DNA from: Burkholderia sp. Bp8963
GTDB taxonomy: Bacteria; Pseudomonadota; Gammaproteobacteria; Burkholderiales; Burkholderiaceae
DNA length: 64,000 nucleotides
Reading direction: 5' to 3'
Assembly: GCF_003854275.1 (NCBI RefSeq)
Contig: NZ_QTQP01000034.1
Coordinates: 1-64,000 of the forward strand
Shown: one piece after another, positions 16,805 through 25,661 of the stretch
Layout: every line of letters begins with the position of its first letter
How positions within the stretch are numbered: position 1 is the first letter of the stretch
Program-made: the position numbers and the translations under genes
Notes under the pieces: model-generated
What the model saw: only the letters and a program-made list of their open reading frames with translations
Told to the model about the DNA's origin: nothing
Databases searched by the model: none

Positions 16805-17371
16805 CTATTCCAGGTCGAGAGAGTGGATACGCCCGATATGTCTGCGGCATGCCGCAAGGATTTCCTTGCGGGTCTTTTCGCTTTCCACTGAACGTGCCAG
16901 AACGAGCGCGCCCACACACTGTGCGATCAAGGCCCAAGCACCATCAGGATCATTGATTCTGTCGCTCCAGCTTTGGTGCGTATGTTTGAGGCTTTTCTCG
17001 GCCGCTTTGCGAACAGTTGCTGAAGCACGTGCGATTTCCGGGCCGAGTGTGGGCAGGGCGCATCCGCTTTCCGGATTGGCTGCGTGGGCGCTGCTGAGGT
17101 ATCCCCGTAAACGCTTGACTACATAGTCCGGGTCAGACTGCTCATCGCCAGCAAGCATTTGCGAACTGTTCTCTAGTTCTTCCCTTACCAGTTCCTCGAA
17201 CAGCGCCTGCTTCGAGGGAAAGTGCGTGTAGAACGCTCCGCCGGTGAGCCCAATGGAGGACATCAGGGCGTCGACGCCGGTCGCATCGAATCCTCCTTGC
17301 TTGGCAATCGCCTTGCTGCTTGCGAGCAGTTTCGCTCGGGTCTCTTGCTTGTGTGTGGGGGAGTAGCGCAT
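16805..17371 (-). CDS. TetR-family repressor
   Basis: A 188-residue regulator. The N-terminal helix-turn-helix (about 10-55) includes GFDATGVDALMSSIGLTGGAFYTHFPSK with the family signature FYTHF.SK. The C-terminal ligand domain is unrelated to well-known members. It is divergent from the catabolic operon starting at 17461; the 89-bp gap holds a perfect palindrome that suits a TetR dimer. I infer that it represses the operon until an acyl-CoA or substrate binds. Codon use is less GC-biased than in genes to the left, matching the operon it faces. Confidence 0.9.
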   Translation of the reverse strand: MRYSPTHKQETRAKLLASSKAIAKQGGFDATGVDALMSSIGLTGGAFYTHFPSKQALFEELVREELENSSQMLAGDEQSDPDYVVKRLRGYLSSAHAANPESGCALPTLGPEIARASATVRKAAEKSLKHTHQSWSDRINDPDGAWALIAQCVGALVLARSVESEKTRKEILAACRRHIGRIHSLDLE

Positions 17372-17433
17372 ACGAAGATTTGGGTTAACCCGGATGGCAA
17401 CGAGTTTCTAGGTTAGCATATTCTCCGTTAACC

Positions 17434-17445
17434 AAACGATCGTTT
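17434..17445. promoter_or_regulatory. TetR-type operator palindrome
   Basis: AAACGATCGTTT is a perfect 12-bp palindrome in the divergent gap, 16 bp before the isomerase ATG, flanked by GGTTAACC (17427-17433 region). This is the usual style and place for a TetR operator. Confidence 0.6.
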
Positions 17446-17460
17446 ACCAAAGGGGTGGTT

Positions 17461-18054
17461 ATGAGCAAGGACGTGCGCTTCTTCTTCGATGTTGGTAGTC
17501 CGGCCTCATATCTGGCCTGGACTCAATTGCCAGAGATCTGCGCGAAGGCGGATGCCCGTTTGATTTACAAGCCGATGCTTCTGGGTGGGGTGTTCCAGGC
17601 TACAGGCAATGCGTCTCCTGCAGCCATCCATGTGAAAGGGCGCTATACCAATCATGACTATCAGCGCTACGCGCGCAAATACGGAGTGCCATTCAAAAGT
17701 AATCCTCACTTCCCGATCATCACGCTGTTTCTGATGCGGGTTGTGACGGGGGTGCAGTTGCGCGAACCTGAGCGGCTGCAGGAAGTGCTCAGGGCCGTGT
17801 TCAAGGCCATTTGGGTCGACTCGCTAAACCTCAACGAACCGGAGCTCACCGCCAAGACCTTGGCCGACGCCGGCTTCGATCCGCAGGATATGCAGGCATT
17901 GGCTGCCGACCAGGAGGTCAAGGCGGCCCTGAAGGCGGTGACCGATGAGGCTGTCGGGCAGGGCGTCTTCGGCGCGCCGACGACCTTCGTTGGTGAAGAA
18001 ATGTTCTTTGGACAAGACCGCCTGGACATGATTCGGGATGAGTTGGCTCGCTAG
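17461..18054 (+). CDS. 2-hydroxychromene-2-carboxylate isomerase-like (DsbA/kappa-GST family)
   Basis: A 197-residue thioredoxin-fold protein. It opens with the family signature FFFDVGSPASYLAW, with Ser13 where HCCA isomerases carry the catalytic serine, and has no CxxC. The C-terminal APTTFVGEEMFFGQDRLDMI is typical of the family. The usual role is glutathione-dependent isomerisation in aromatic ring degradation. Here its partners are CoA-ester enzymes, so the true substrate may differ. It is the first gene of the operon, with an AGGGGTGG ribosome site. Its codon use is less GC-biased than in flanking regions. Confidence 0.85.
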   Translation: MSKDVRFFFDVGSPASYLAWTQLPEICAKADARLIYKPMLLGGVFQATGNASPAAIHVKGRYTNHDYQRYARKYGVPFKSNPHFPIITLFLMRVVTGVQLREPERLQEVLRAVFKAIWVDSLNLNEPELTAKTLADAGFDPQDMQALAADQEVKAALKAVTDEAVGQGVFGAPTTFVGEEMFFGQDRLDMIRDELAR

Positions 18055-18141
18055 CCTTCGATCCCGACCATGCAGTCCATTTGGCAGAGAGCGGCACTCC
18101 GGAAGCGCATTCGAACAGAACTACAGTACTTGGAGACAACC

Positions 18142-19764
18142 ATGGAAGCTCGACATTGGCATGTCAAATATCCTCCGGGCATGCCCGTGACGATCGATCT
18201 CGCGGCAGATGAGACGCTCGCGCGACTGTTGGAGCGATCTTTCTCGGCGTTTCGGGAGCAGCCTGCAGTGCTTATCGGCGACGAGAGGCTGAGCTATGCG
18301 CAGTTGGATCAATACTCTCGGTCGCTTGCTACGCATTTGCAGCGTGCTGGCCTGCGCAAAGGGGATCGCGTCGCATTGCTGTTGGGCAACTGCGTGGCAT
18401 TTCCTGTCGTGTTGGCGGCGGCGCTGCGCAGTGGTCTGATTGCCGTCCCTGTCAATCCTCTGTACACGGCCCGCGAACTCGATCATCAACTACGAGATGC
18501 CAGCGTCCGAGCGATCGTGCTGGTCGACAGCTTGTACATCAAGCACAGGCCATTGATAGAGGCGGCCGGGGTTGCGCTGTCCTTGACGCTGCCGGCATCT
18601 GGTCTGCTGCGCGCCATAGAGACTGCACCGGTCATCGGTCACAGTGCCATGCAAGCCACAGTGCCCTTGGCCGAGGTGCTTGCGCAAGAAGTTCTTGAGG
18701 TAGCTGATGCTGTTTCGGTTTATCCGGAAGATCCGGCGTTGTTGCAATACACCGGGGGAACCACCGGGCTGTCCAAGGGAGCAATTCTGACGCATCGGGC
18801 GATGAGTGCCGGAATATTGCAGTCGATGAGTTGGTTCACGCTGGCGGTGGATGCAGCCGAACTCTCCGTGGTTGCGCCGCTGCCGCTCTACCACATCTAT
18901 CCGCTTCATATGCTCCTGCTCATGTTGCGCTTAGGTGGTGTCATGCGCCTCGTGGCGAACCCGCGTGACACCAGCACAGTGATCGCAGAGATGAAGCGTG
19001 CGCCGTTTGGTGTATTCATCGGCGTCAATACGCTGTTCAATTCACTGGTCCAGGATTCGGCGTTGCAATCGGTCGAATTCGACCGGACAAGGCTGGTCGT
19101 CGGTGCGGGCGCCTCTGTGCAACGAGCGGTAGCAGAGTGCTGGAGCGTTGCGGGTGCCCCCCCGATTACCGAGGCCTATGGTCTGACTGAGACTTCGCCT
19201 GCGGCGACGTTCAATCCGGTCGGGCACAGCGGCGACATCGGCATCCCCCTGCCTTCCACCGATGTGCGAGTGATCAATGACGAAGGTCAAGTGGTGCCCG
19301 ATGGAACGCCCGGTGAGTTGCTGATCAAGGGGCCGCAGCTGTTCTCTGGTTATTGGAAGCGTGAGGAAGAAACCCGCAAGGTCATGACGGACGACGGCTT
19401 CTTCCGCACCGGCGACATTGTGGTCGCGGATGCCACGGGCAACATGCGAATCGTTGACCGTAAGAAAGACATGATCCTGGTATCAGGCTTCAACGTCTAT
19501 CCAAATGAGATCGAGGCCGTGGTTGCCTTGCACGAAGGCGTACTTGAATGCGCATGCGTTGGCGAGCCCGACGAAAAATCAGGTGAAGTGCCGCACCTCT
19601 ACTTGGTACCCAAAAAGCCGGATCTGCGACCACAGGACATCGAGCAGCACTGCCGTGCGAATCTTGCAGCGTACAAAGTGCCGAAGTACGTCACGTTCGT
19701 CGATGCGCTGCCGAAATCGACTGTCGGGAAGATTCTACGACGAGAACTGCGCGTGTCGAAGTGA
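18142..19764 (+). CDS. acyl-CoA synthetase (AMP-forming)
   Basis: A 540-residue adenylate-forming ligase. Visible motifs: P-loop LQYTGGTTGLSKGAILTH (about residue 200), YGLTETSP, FFRTGDIV, the hinge IVDRKKDMILVSGFNVYP, and the catalytic lysine in PKSTVGKILRRELR at the end. It would activate a carboxylic acid with ATP and CoA. Closest in look to long-chain fatty-acyl-CoA ligases. The ATG at 18142 has GGAGAC 5 bp upstream. It lies 87 bp after the isomerase and supplies the CoA ester that the (now broken) dehydrogenase downstream would have oxidised. Confidence 0.92.
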   Translation: MEARHWHVKYPPGMPVTIDLAADETLARLLERSFSAFREQPAVLIGDERLSYAQLDQYSRSLATHLQRAGLRKGDRVALLLGNCVAFPVVLAAALRSGLIAVPVNPLYTARELDHQLRDASVRAIVLVDSLYIKHRPLIEAAGVALSLTLPASGLLRAIETAPVIGHSAMQATVPLAEVLAQEVLEVADAVSVYPEDPALLQYTGGTTGLSKGAILTHRAMSAGILQSMSWFTLAVDAAELSVVAPLPLYHIYPLHMLLLMLRLGGVMRLVANPRDTSTVIAEMKRAPFGVFIGVNTLFNSLVQDSALQSVEFDRTRLVVGAGASVQRAVAECWSVAGAPPITEAYGLTETSPAATFNPVGHSGDIGIPLPSTDVRVINDEGQVVPDGTPGELLIKGPQLFSGYWKREEETRKVMTDDGFFRTGDIVVADATGNMRIVDRKKDMILVSGFNVYPNEIEAVVALHEGVLECACVGEPDEKSGEVPHLYLVPKKPDLRPQDIEQHCRANLAAYKVPKYVTFVDALPKSTVGKILRRELRVSK

Positions 19765-19854
19765 AGCAATTGGTGCAGGCGTACAGAGCCGCCAGGCTCC
19801 CAGCTTGATTTTATGGGCATGCATCGCGGAACCGCTCCACACCCCCTTTCTAAT

Positions 19855-20839
19855 ATGACTACATACTCTGCTCCCCTGAGGGATATCCAGTTCGTGCTTC
19901 ATGAATTGCTCGATGTTCACGCGGTGCTCCCACGCATCGAGGGATTCGAGCGCGACACGACCGACCAGATACTGGACGCTGCAGGAGAATTCGCGTCGGA
20001 TGTCATTGCGCCACTGAACGGGACGGGCGATCGCCAGGGTTGCACGATGGTGGAGCCCGGTGTTGTACGAACCCCTGAGGGATTCAAGGAAGCGCATGCT
20101 GCTCACACAGAAAGCGTATGTGGAGGGGACTCGGGCTTTCGCGCTTTGCGCTGCTCATCTATCTGACCTTCTAAAGGAGCATCCCGATACAGAGGCACGC
20201 GCCCAGGCCGGGGAACTGCTTGCCCTCGTCACGCCTGTTGTCAAGGCATTCACGAGCGAGCTCGCGGTGGAATGCTGCAGCATGGCGATGCAGGTCTTCG
20301 GTGGCCATGGGTACATCCAGGAAAATGGTGTGGAGCAACACCTGCGCGACGCAAGAATCATCCCGTTGTACGAAGGATCAAACGGTGTTCAGGCCATGGA
20401 CCTTCTCGGCCGAAAGGTGATCGCAGACGGAGGCCGACGTTTGGAGATGTTTCTGAAAGAGATCGAGGCATTCGCTCAGTCCCGGTGCGGCCGTGCGGAG
20501 ATCGATGCATTGCTCGCTGCGCTGGAAGACGCGGTATCAGTCGTCCGGACTTCAACGAAGCACCTCATCGCTCGATCGGCAATCGATCTGGATGCGGCAG
20601 GTGCCGGCGCATCGGCGTTCCTGAGGCTGATGGGCCATGTTTGCATTGCGTGGATGTGGGCACGTAGCGCAAGCGTTGCGGCCGAACGGAAAATCGCTTC
20701 GAACGAATCGATCTATACAGCCAAGATCGTCACGGCAAGGTTCTACTTCGAAAGACTTCTTCCCGAAATTCGAGGTTTGGCTGCAGTGCTTGCAACCGAC
20801 CCTGAGGCAGTTTGCGCAGTGAATCCCGATTTGCTTTAA
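19855..20839 (+). pseudogene. acyl-CoA dehydrogenase with internal deletion and frameshift
   Basis: Two pieces of one acyl-CoA dehydrogenase sit in different frames. The N-terminal piece (from 19855, MTTYSAPLRDIQFVLHELLD, to ..TPEGFKEA near 20097) carries the extra N-terminal helix region of the ~590-residue subfamily. The C-terminal piece (from about 20096, RMLLTQKAYVEG, to 20839) has QVFGGHGYIQENGVEQHLRDARI, the FAD/acyl-CoA segment with the usual catalytic-base environment. The joined length is about 325 residues, so roughly 250-270 internal residues are missing, including the substrate- and FAD-binding middle and beta domains. The join is out of frame, so no working enzyme is expected. 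The neighbours look intact. Confidence 0.85.
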
Positions 20840-20900
20840 CCCTTTGCCGGTCAATTTGATCGCGAAAATTCGAAATCCGTATTTATCAAAGGAGAACGTG

Positions 20901-21641
20901 ATGTCATCGTCTGAAACCCATCCGCGAGTGGCGCTCGTCGTCGGGGCGGGAGACTCTACCGGCAGCGCCATTGCTGCCCGTTTCGCGAAAGAAGGGTACA
21001 TCGCCTGCCTGACGCGTCGCTCGGCCGACAAACTGGAGCCTGTCGTGGAAGCCATCCGTGCAGCCGGCGGCCAAGCCCATGGTTTCGGCAGCGATGCGCG
21101 CAAAGAAGAGGACGTTGTTGCGCTGATTGACCGCGTCGAGAAAGAGCAGGGTCCCATCGAGGTGCTCGTGTTCAACATCGGGGCGAATGTGCCCTGCAGC
21201 ATCCTGGAAGAGACGGCACGCAAGTACTTCAAGATCTGGGAGATGGCTTGTTTCGCTGGTTTTCTCAACGCCCGCGAGGTGGCCAAGCGCATGGTGGAAC
21301 GTGGCCGGGGCACCATCCTTTTCACCGGTGCGACCGCCGGTATTCGTGGGTCGGCGAACTTCGCTGCCTTTGCGGGCGCCAAGCATGCTTTGCGAGCGCT
21401 GGCCCAAAGCATGGCGCGTGAACTCGGTCCCCGAAACATTCACGTCGCGCACGTTGTAGTCGATGGCGCCATTGATACGGAATTCATTCGCACGAATTTT
21501 CCGGAACGCTATGCGCTCAAGGATGAAGGCGGCATTCTCAATCCCGAGCACATTGCCGAGAACTATTGGCACTTGCACCAGCAGCCGCGCGACGCCTGGA
21601 CGTTCGAGCTGGATCTGAGGCCCTACATGGAACGCTGGTAA
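20901..21641 (+). CDS. SDR-family protein lacking the catalytic tyrosine
   Basis: A 246-residue short-chain dehydrogenase-like protein. The coenzyme motif is VVGAGDSTGSAIA, and NIGAN replaces the usual NNAG. The active-site stretch reads FAAFAGAKHALRAL: the YxxxK tyrosine is Phe and the lysine remains, and the usual upstream Ser is in LFTGATAG. It may bind NAD(P) without classical oxidoreduction, or use another acid. The start at 20901 follows AAAGGAGAACGTG. It is the fourth gene of the island operon, 61 bp after the dehydrogenase pseudogene. Confidence 0.82.
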   Translation: MSSSETHPRVALVVGAGDSTGSAIAARFAKEGYIACLTRRSADKLEPVVEAIRAAGGQAHGFGSDARKEEDVVALIDRVEKEQGPIEVLVFNIGANVPCSILEETARKYFKIWEMACFAGFLNAREVAKRMVERGRGTILFTGATAGIRGSANFAAFAGAKHALRALAQSMARELGPRNIHVAHVVVDGAIDTEFIRTNFPERYALKDEGGILNPEHIAENYWHLHQQPRDAWTFELDLRPYMERW

Positions 21642-21685
21642 CGCAACCTCCGCTCTCACATTCCTTTCACCTGAGAACCATTTCT

Positions 21686-22675
21686 ATGGAAACGCGCATT
21701 ACTAAACTCTTTGGCATCCGCCATCCGATTATCCAGGGGGGCATGCACTATGTCGGGCTCGCCGAAATGGCGTCGGCTGTCTCCAATGCCGGTGGCCTCG
21801 GCATCATCACTGCGTTGACACTGAAAACTCCCGAACTTCTGGCCAAGGAAATTGCGCGCTGTCGCGACATGACGGATCAGCCCTTTGGCGTGAATCTGAC
21901 GTTCCTTCCCACTTTTTCCGAGCCACCGTACCGCGAATACATCGCTGCGATCGCCGAGGGTGGCGTGAAGATCGTCGAGACCGCCGGCCGTAGCCCTGAG
22001 GAGCACATCCCGGCCCTCAAGGCGGCCGGCATCAAGGTCATCCACAAGTGCACGTCGGTGCGCCATGCGTTGAAGGCCGAGAAGATCGGTTGCGATGCGG
22101 TGAGCGTGGACGGTTTCGAGTGCGGTGGCCATCCCGGCGAGGATGACATTCCGAACATGATTTTGCTTCCGCGTGCGGCTGAAGAACTTCGCATCCCCTT
22201 CGTGGCCTCGGGTGGCGTAGCCGATGGTCGGGGTTTGGTAGCCGCGCTTGCCTTGGGTGCGGACGGCATCAGCATGGGAACGCGCTTTGTCGCTACGAAG
22301 GAGGCCCCGGTGCACGAGAATGTGAAGCGGGCCATTGTCGACGCCACCGAACTGGATACCCGCCTCGTGATGCGGCCCTTGCGCAATACGGAGCGAGTGC
22401 TGCGGAATCAAGGGGTCGACGAGATTCTTGAAATCGAGAAGAAGCGAGGATCCGATCTCCAGATCTCCGACATTCTGAATCAGGTAGCCGGCGTTTACCC
22501 CAAAGTCATGTTGGACGGGCAGATGGATGCTGGTGCATGGAGTTGTGGCATGGTAGCCGGCTTGATCCGGGATATTCCGAGCGTCGAAGAACTCGTCACC
22601 CGGATCATGAACGAGGCTCATTCGCTGATTGCAAAGCGTCTTTCCGGTCTGCTTGGGGAACCATTACTCGTTTGA
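21686..22675 (+). CDS. nitronate monooxygenase-like FMN protein
   Basis: A 329-residue TIM-barrel flavoprotein of the nitronate monooxygenase/2-nitropropane dioxygenase family. It begins TKLFGIRHPIIQGGM, then has AVSNAGGLGIITAL, GVNLTFLP, the catalytic-His neighbourhood DGFECGGHPGEDD, VASGGVADGRGLVAALALGADGISMGTRF and a C-terminal helical part. The family oxidises nitronates or reduces enoyl-type substrates with FMN. In a CoA-ester operon an enoyl-type reduction is plausible, but this is inference. It lies 44 bp after the SDR gene and ends the operon at a hairpin terminator. Confidence 0.88.
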   Translation: METRITKLFGIRHPIIQGGMHYVGLAEMASAVSNAGGLGIITALTLKTPELLAKEIARCRDMTDQPFGVNLTFLPTFSEPPYREYIAAIAEGGVKIVETAGRSPEEHIPALKAAGIKVIHKCTSVRHALKAEKIGCDAVSVDGFECGGHPGEDDIPNMILLPRAAEELRIPFVASGGVADGRGLVAALALGADGISMGTRFVATKEAPVHENVKRAIVDATELDTRLVMRPLRNTERVLRNQGVDEILEIEKKRGSDLQISDILNQVAGVYPKVMLDGQMDAGAWSCGMVAGLIRDIPSVEELVTRIMNEAHSLIAKRLSGLLGEPLLV

Positions 22676-22705
22676 TATCCTGACGATCAGCATTGCGGTC
22701 GGGAA

Positions 22706-22725
22706 ATGATGCCGGCGGGCATCAT
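22706..22725 (+). terminator. hairpin after the island operon
   Basis: A perfect 8-bp stem ATGATGCC/GGCATCAT with a GGCG loop lies 30 bp after the nitronate monooxygenase stop. Only a broken pyrimidine run (CTTCCTT) follows, so it is a weaker candidate than a classic T-tract terminator. Confidence 0.5.
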
Positions 22726-22868
22726 CTTCCTTATGGGTGGAGCTGCGGATATCTATGGCCATCTATCTGCCCGGACGACGACGGACCATCCGTCGCCGCG
22801 CAGAGGCGGCCCGGACCGCTCACCCGGGATCGACCTATACTGTTCGCTCCAAGTCAACGGATCACGCC

Positions 22869-23066
22869 GTGCCGAACAGATCTTCCGACGATTCGCCCGC
22901 CGACGATCCCCGCCCGATTCCGCCTCAGCAACCTGAACTGGAAGACTGCTGCAACAGCGGCTGCTCTCCGTGCGTGTTCGACCTGTACGAAGACGCGATG
23001 GATCGCTACCGGGCCGAGCTTGCCGCGTGGGAAGCGCGTCAAGCGAAGCGCAAGCCGCGCCGGTGA
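22869..23066 (+). CDS. small oxidoreductase-like (OXLD) domain protein
   Basis: A 65-residue protein with the signature of the oxidoreductase-like N-terminal family: PQQPELEDCCNSGCSPCVFDLY followed by a helix with alternating charges. Four cysteines (CC..GC..C) could bind a metal or iron-sulfur centre. I favour the GTG at 22869; ATGs at 22737 and 22755 give longer, arginine-rich starts of non-coding look. It is convergent with the MFS gene. Codon bias returns to the Burkholderia norm here, marking the right edge of the island. Function unknown. Confidence 0.65.
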   Translation: MPNRSSDDSPADDPRPIPPQQPELEDCCNSGCSPCVFDLYEDAMDRYRAELAAWEARQAKRKPRR

Positions 23067-23108
23067 ACGGCGCACGCGTGGCGCATGCGCAGTGCACGAT
23101 CGCGAACC

Positions 23109-24560
23109 TCATGTGCCCGCATGCAGCTGCCGATGCAGCGGCCCGAGCATCGCCGACAGCAGCACGCCGGCCGCCAGCACCGCCACCAGCACGAACATCG
23201 ACGTGCGGAACGCGTGCACGTAATCGAGCGCGCCGGGATGCGCGCCGAGCCGCGAGAAGAACACGCCGCCCAGCGTGGCTGCGCCGACCGCCGCGCCGAT
23301 CTGCAGCGTCGCCGTCACCATCCCCGACGCGACACCCGCGCGCTCGGGCGCCACTTCGGCGAGCACGATCCGCACGACGGACGGCAACACGAGCCCCTGG
23401 CCGATGCCCATCGCCGCGAGCCCCAGATAGAAGCCGGGCCCGGGTGCATTCGCGCCGGCGAGCGCGGCTGCCGCGGCGAGACCGATCGCCAGCATCGTGA
23501 AGCCGAGCGTGAGCACGCGGAAGCTGCCGAAGCGGTTGACAAGGCGCGGCATCAGCAGCGGGCTCGACAGGAAGCCGAGCCCGAACGGCAGGATCGCGAC
23601 CCCCGACACGAGCGGCGACCAGTGCAGGCAACCCTGCAGATAGATGCCGTAAGTCAGGAAGAATGCGCTCATCGTGTAGAACAGGAACGCGAGCGCGAGC
23701 CCGAGTGCGACAACCGGATTGCGGAACAGTCGCACATCCAGCAGCGGGTCGTTGCCATCGGCGAGCCGGCGTCCTTCCACTTTCAGCAGCAGGCCGAGCA
23801 TCGGCAGCGCGCCGGCGAGGCAGGCCACCATCCACAACGGCCAGCCTTCCTCGCGTCCGCGCGTGAGCGGATAGACGAGCATCAGCAGGAACAGCGACAG
23901 CAGGATCGTGCCGGGCACGTCGATGCGCTGGCCGCGCGGCGGCCGGCTCTCCGGAATGAAGCGCCAGCTGCCGAGCAACGCAAGCACGCCGATCGGCAGA
24001 TTGACGAGAAAAATCGCGCGCCAGCCGAGCCCGAACGGGTGCAGGCCGATCAGCGCGCCGCCGCCAAGCTGGCCGATCACGGCTGCGAGACCGAACACGA
24101 AACCGTAGAACCCCATCACCCGCACCTGTTCGTGCGGGGTGAACACGCTGCGGATCGTCGCGAGCACCTGTGGCGCGAGGATCGCGGCAAACAGGCCCTG
24201 CAGCACACGTCCGGCGACGAGCACCGTGCCGCTGCCGGCGAGGCCGCACAGCACCGAGGCCAGCACGAAGCCGGCCATGCCGATCATGAAGATCCGCTTG
24301 CGGCCGTACAGGTCGCCGAGGCGGCCGCCGGTGATCTGGGCGACCGCGTTCGCGCACGCGTAGGCCGATACCACGAGCTGCAGCTGGGTGGCGTGCGCCC
24401 CGAGGCCGTCGCGGATCGCCGGCAACGCGAGATTCACGATGAAGTAGTCGAGCGGGGGCAGGATCGCGCCGACCAGCAGCACCGCGAGCGCCCAGCCGTG
24501 ATGGCTGCGCGCGGGTGTCTGGGTGATCGGGGTGCAGCGGGCGAGCGTGTGGTCCGTCAT
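23109..24560 (-). CDS. MFS drug-efflux transporter (DHA2/EmrB-QacA type)
   Basis: A 483-residue protein with about 14 hydrophobic segments. It has motif A GGRLGDLYGRKRIF after TM2, the DHA2 signature LDYFIVNLALPAI in TM1 and the antiporter motif C-like GFVFGLAAVIGQLGGG in TM5. Such proteins expel drugs, dyes or aromatic compounds with proton exchange. The ATG at 24560 is placed just before the first membrane segment; the longer frame is non-coding. The divergent LysR gene starts 167 bp away, with an inverted repeat between, so the LysR protein likely controls it. Confidence 0.9.
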   Translation of the reverse strand: MTDHTLARCTPITQTPARSHHGWALAVLLVGAILPPLDYFIVNLALPAIRDGLGAHATQLQLVVSAYACANAVAQITGGRLGDLYGRKRIFMIGMAGFVLASVLCGLAGSGTVLVAGRVLQGLFAAILAPQVLATIRSVFTPHEQVRVMGFYGFVFGLAAVIGQLGGGALIGLHPFGLGWRAIFLVNLPIGVLALLGSWRFIPESRPPRGQRIDVPGTILLSLFLLMLVYPLTRGREEGWPLWMVACLAGALPMLGLLLKVEGRRLADGNDPLLDVRLFRNPVVALGLALAFLFYTMSAFFLTYGIYLQGCLHWSPLVSGVAILPFGLGFLSSPLLMPRLVNRFGSFRVLTLGFTMLAIGLAAAAALAGANAPGPGFYLGLAAMGIGQGLVLPSVVRIVLAEVAPERAGVASGMVTATLQIGAAVGAATLGGVFFSRLGAHPGALDYVHAFRTSMFVLVAVLAAGVLLSAMLGPLHRQLHAGT

Positions 24561-24692
24561 GGAGCGTGCCTTCGGAATGGGGCCGGATTGCAGGGGGCGA
24601 CTGGCTGGACGGCAAGGCCACCCGAAGCCGGCGTATCGAGCAGCCATTCTGGCGCACGGGCTATGGTTCGGAAAAGCGGGAAATAGTGGTAG

Positions 24693-24717
24693 CATCCATC
24701 GGGTTATTCGATGGATG
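24693..24717. promoter_or_regulatory. inverted repeat between the MFS and LysR genes
   Basis: Perfect 9-bp arms CATCCATCG-N7-CGATGGATG, ending 9 bp before the LysR ATG and 133 bp from the MFS start. The arm spacing suits a LysR-type dimer, most likely for autoregulation. Confidence 0.5.
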
Positions 24718-24726
24718 GGTGGCGGC

Positions 24727-25599
24727 ATGCGCGGTTTCGATCTGGATCAGTTGCGGACCTTCGCGGCGGTGGCGGACGCGGGCAGCCTGACGGCGGCGGC
24801 GCCGCTTCTGCATTTGTCGCAGTCGACGGTCAGCGAGCAGGTGCGCAAGCTCGAGACGCGCGCGGGCGTGCGGCTGTTCGTGCGCAGCAAGCGCGGCGTC
24901 GAGCCGACACCGGCGGGCACGCGGCTGCTGCACCATGCGCGGCGGATCGTGGCGCTCAACGAGGCCGCGTTCGACGAAGTGCGCGGGCAGGCGCTCAAGG
25001 GCGAATTGCGGGTCGCGATCACCGACTATTACCGGACGCATGAAGTCGCGGGCATGCTGGCGCGGCTGCGCGAGTGCTATCCGCAACTCAGCCTGCACGT
25101 CAGCACGATGAAGAGCGTGGACATCGAGCAGGCGCATGCGAAGGGGCAGATCGACATCGGCGTGGTGATGAACCTGTCGAGCGGGCCGTTCAGGCCGGCG
25201 TCCGCCGATACGCGCTGGGTATTGCGGCGCGAGCCGCTGTCGTGGGTCACGGCGCCGGCGCTGGCCGAGCAGTTGCCCGTTCCGCTGCCGCTCGTGCTGT
25301 TGCCGGACGACTGCATGATGCATCAGATCGCGATCCGCTCGCTCGACGAACGGCACATGCAGTACGTGCTCGTGCACAGCGCGTCGGGCGTCGCGGGCCT
25401 GCAGTCGATGCTCGCGGCGGGGCTTGGCGTCGGCTGTCTTTGCGCGTCGGCGATTGGCGAAGGGCTGATGCGGCTCGGCCCGAAGTATCGGCTGCCGGCG
25501 TTGCCGGATGCCGTGTTCTCGCTGACACCGCCGTTGCCTGGCGAACGGGAGGCGGTTACCCAGGCGCGCGAGGTGCTGGCGAGGCAGTTGGTGGTGTGA
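24727..25599 (+). CDS. LysR-family regulator
   Basis: A 290-residue regulator. Winged HTH at about 1-60 (FDLDQLRTFAAVADAGSLTAAAPLLHLSQSTVSEQVRKLE), then a LysR substrate domain starting LKGELRVAITDYY. I chose ATG 24727 since it begins the conserved HTH; upstream in-frame ATGs would run into the operator. It is divergent from the MFS exporter gene and is its likely regulator. The effector is unknown. Confidence 0.9.
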   Translation: MRGFDLDQLRTFAAVADAGSLTAAAPLLHLSQSTVSEQVRKLETRAGVRLFVRSKRGVEPTPAGTRLLHHARRIVALNEAAFDEVRGQALKGELRVAITDYYRTHEVAGMLARLRECYPQLSLHVSTMKSVDIEQAHAKGQIDIGVVMNLSSGPFRPASADTRWVLRREPLSWVTAPALAEQLPVPLPLVLLPDDCMMHQIAIRSLDERHMQYVLVHSASGVAGLQSMLAAGLGVGCLCASAIGEGLMRLGPKYRLPALPDAVFSLTPPLPGEREAVTQAREVLARQLVV

Positions 25600-25623
25600 G
25601 CCGGAGCCGGCGTCGGAGCCGGC
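25600..25623 (+). repeat. 12-bp tandem duplication
   Basis: CGGAGCCGGCGT occurs twice in direct succession right after a LysR stop, in the 62-bp gap between two converging LysR genes. Each unit contains the palindrome GCCGGC and so could also form a hairpin. Confidence 0.8.
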
Positions 25624-25661
25624 GTTTCACGCAGGCTGCCGTCACCGTGCGTTGCCGGGCG

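Noticed and set aside
16805..22725. The low-GC catabolic block as a transposon or prophage remnant
   Set aside because: No transposase, integrase, terminal inverted repeats or tRNA junction could be seen at either edge; only composition supports transfer.
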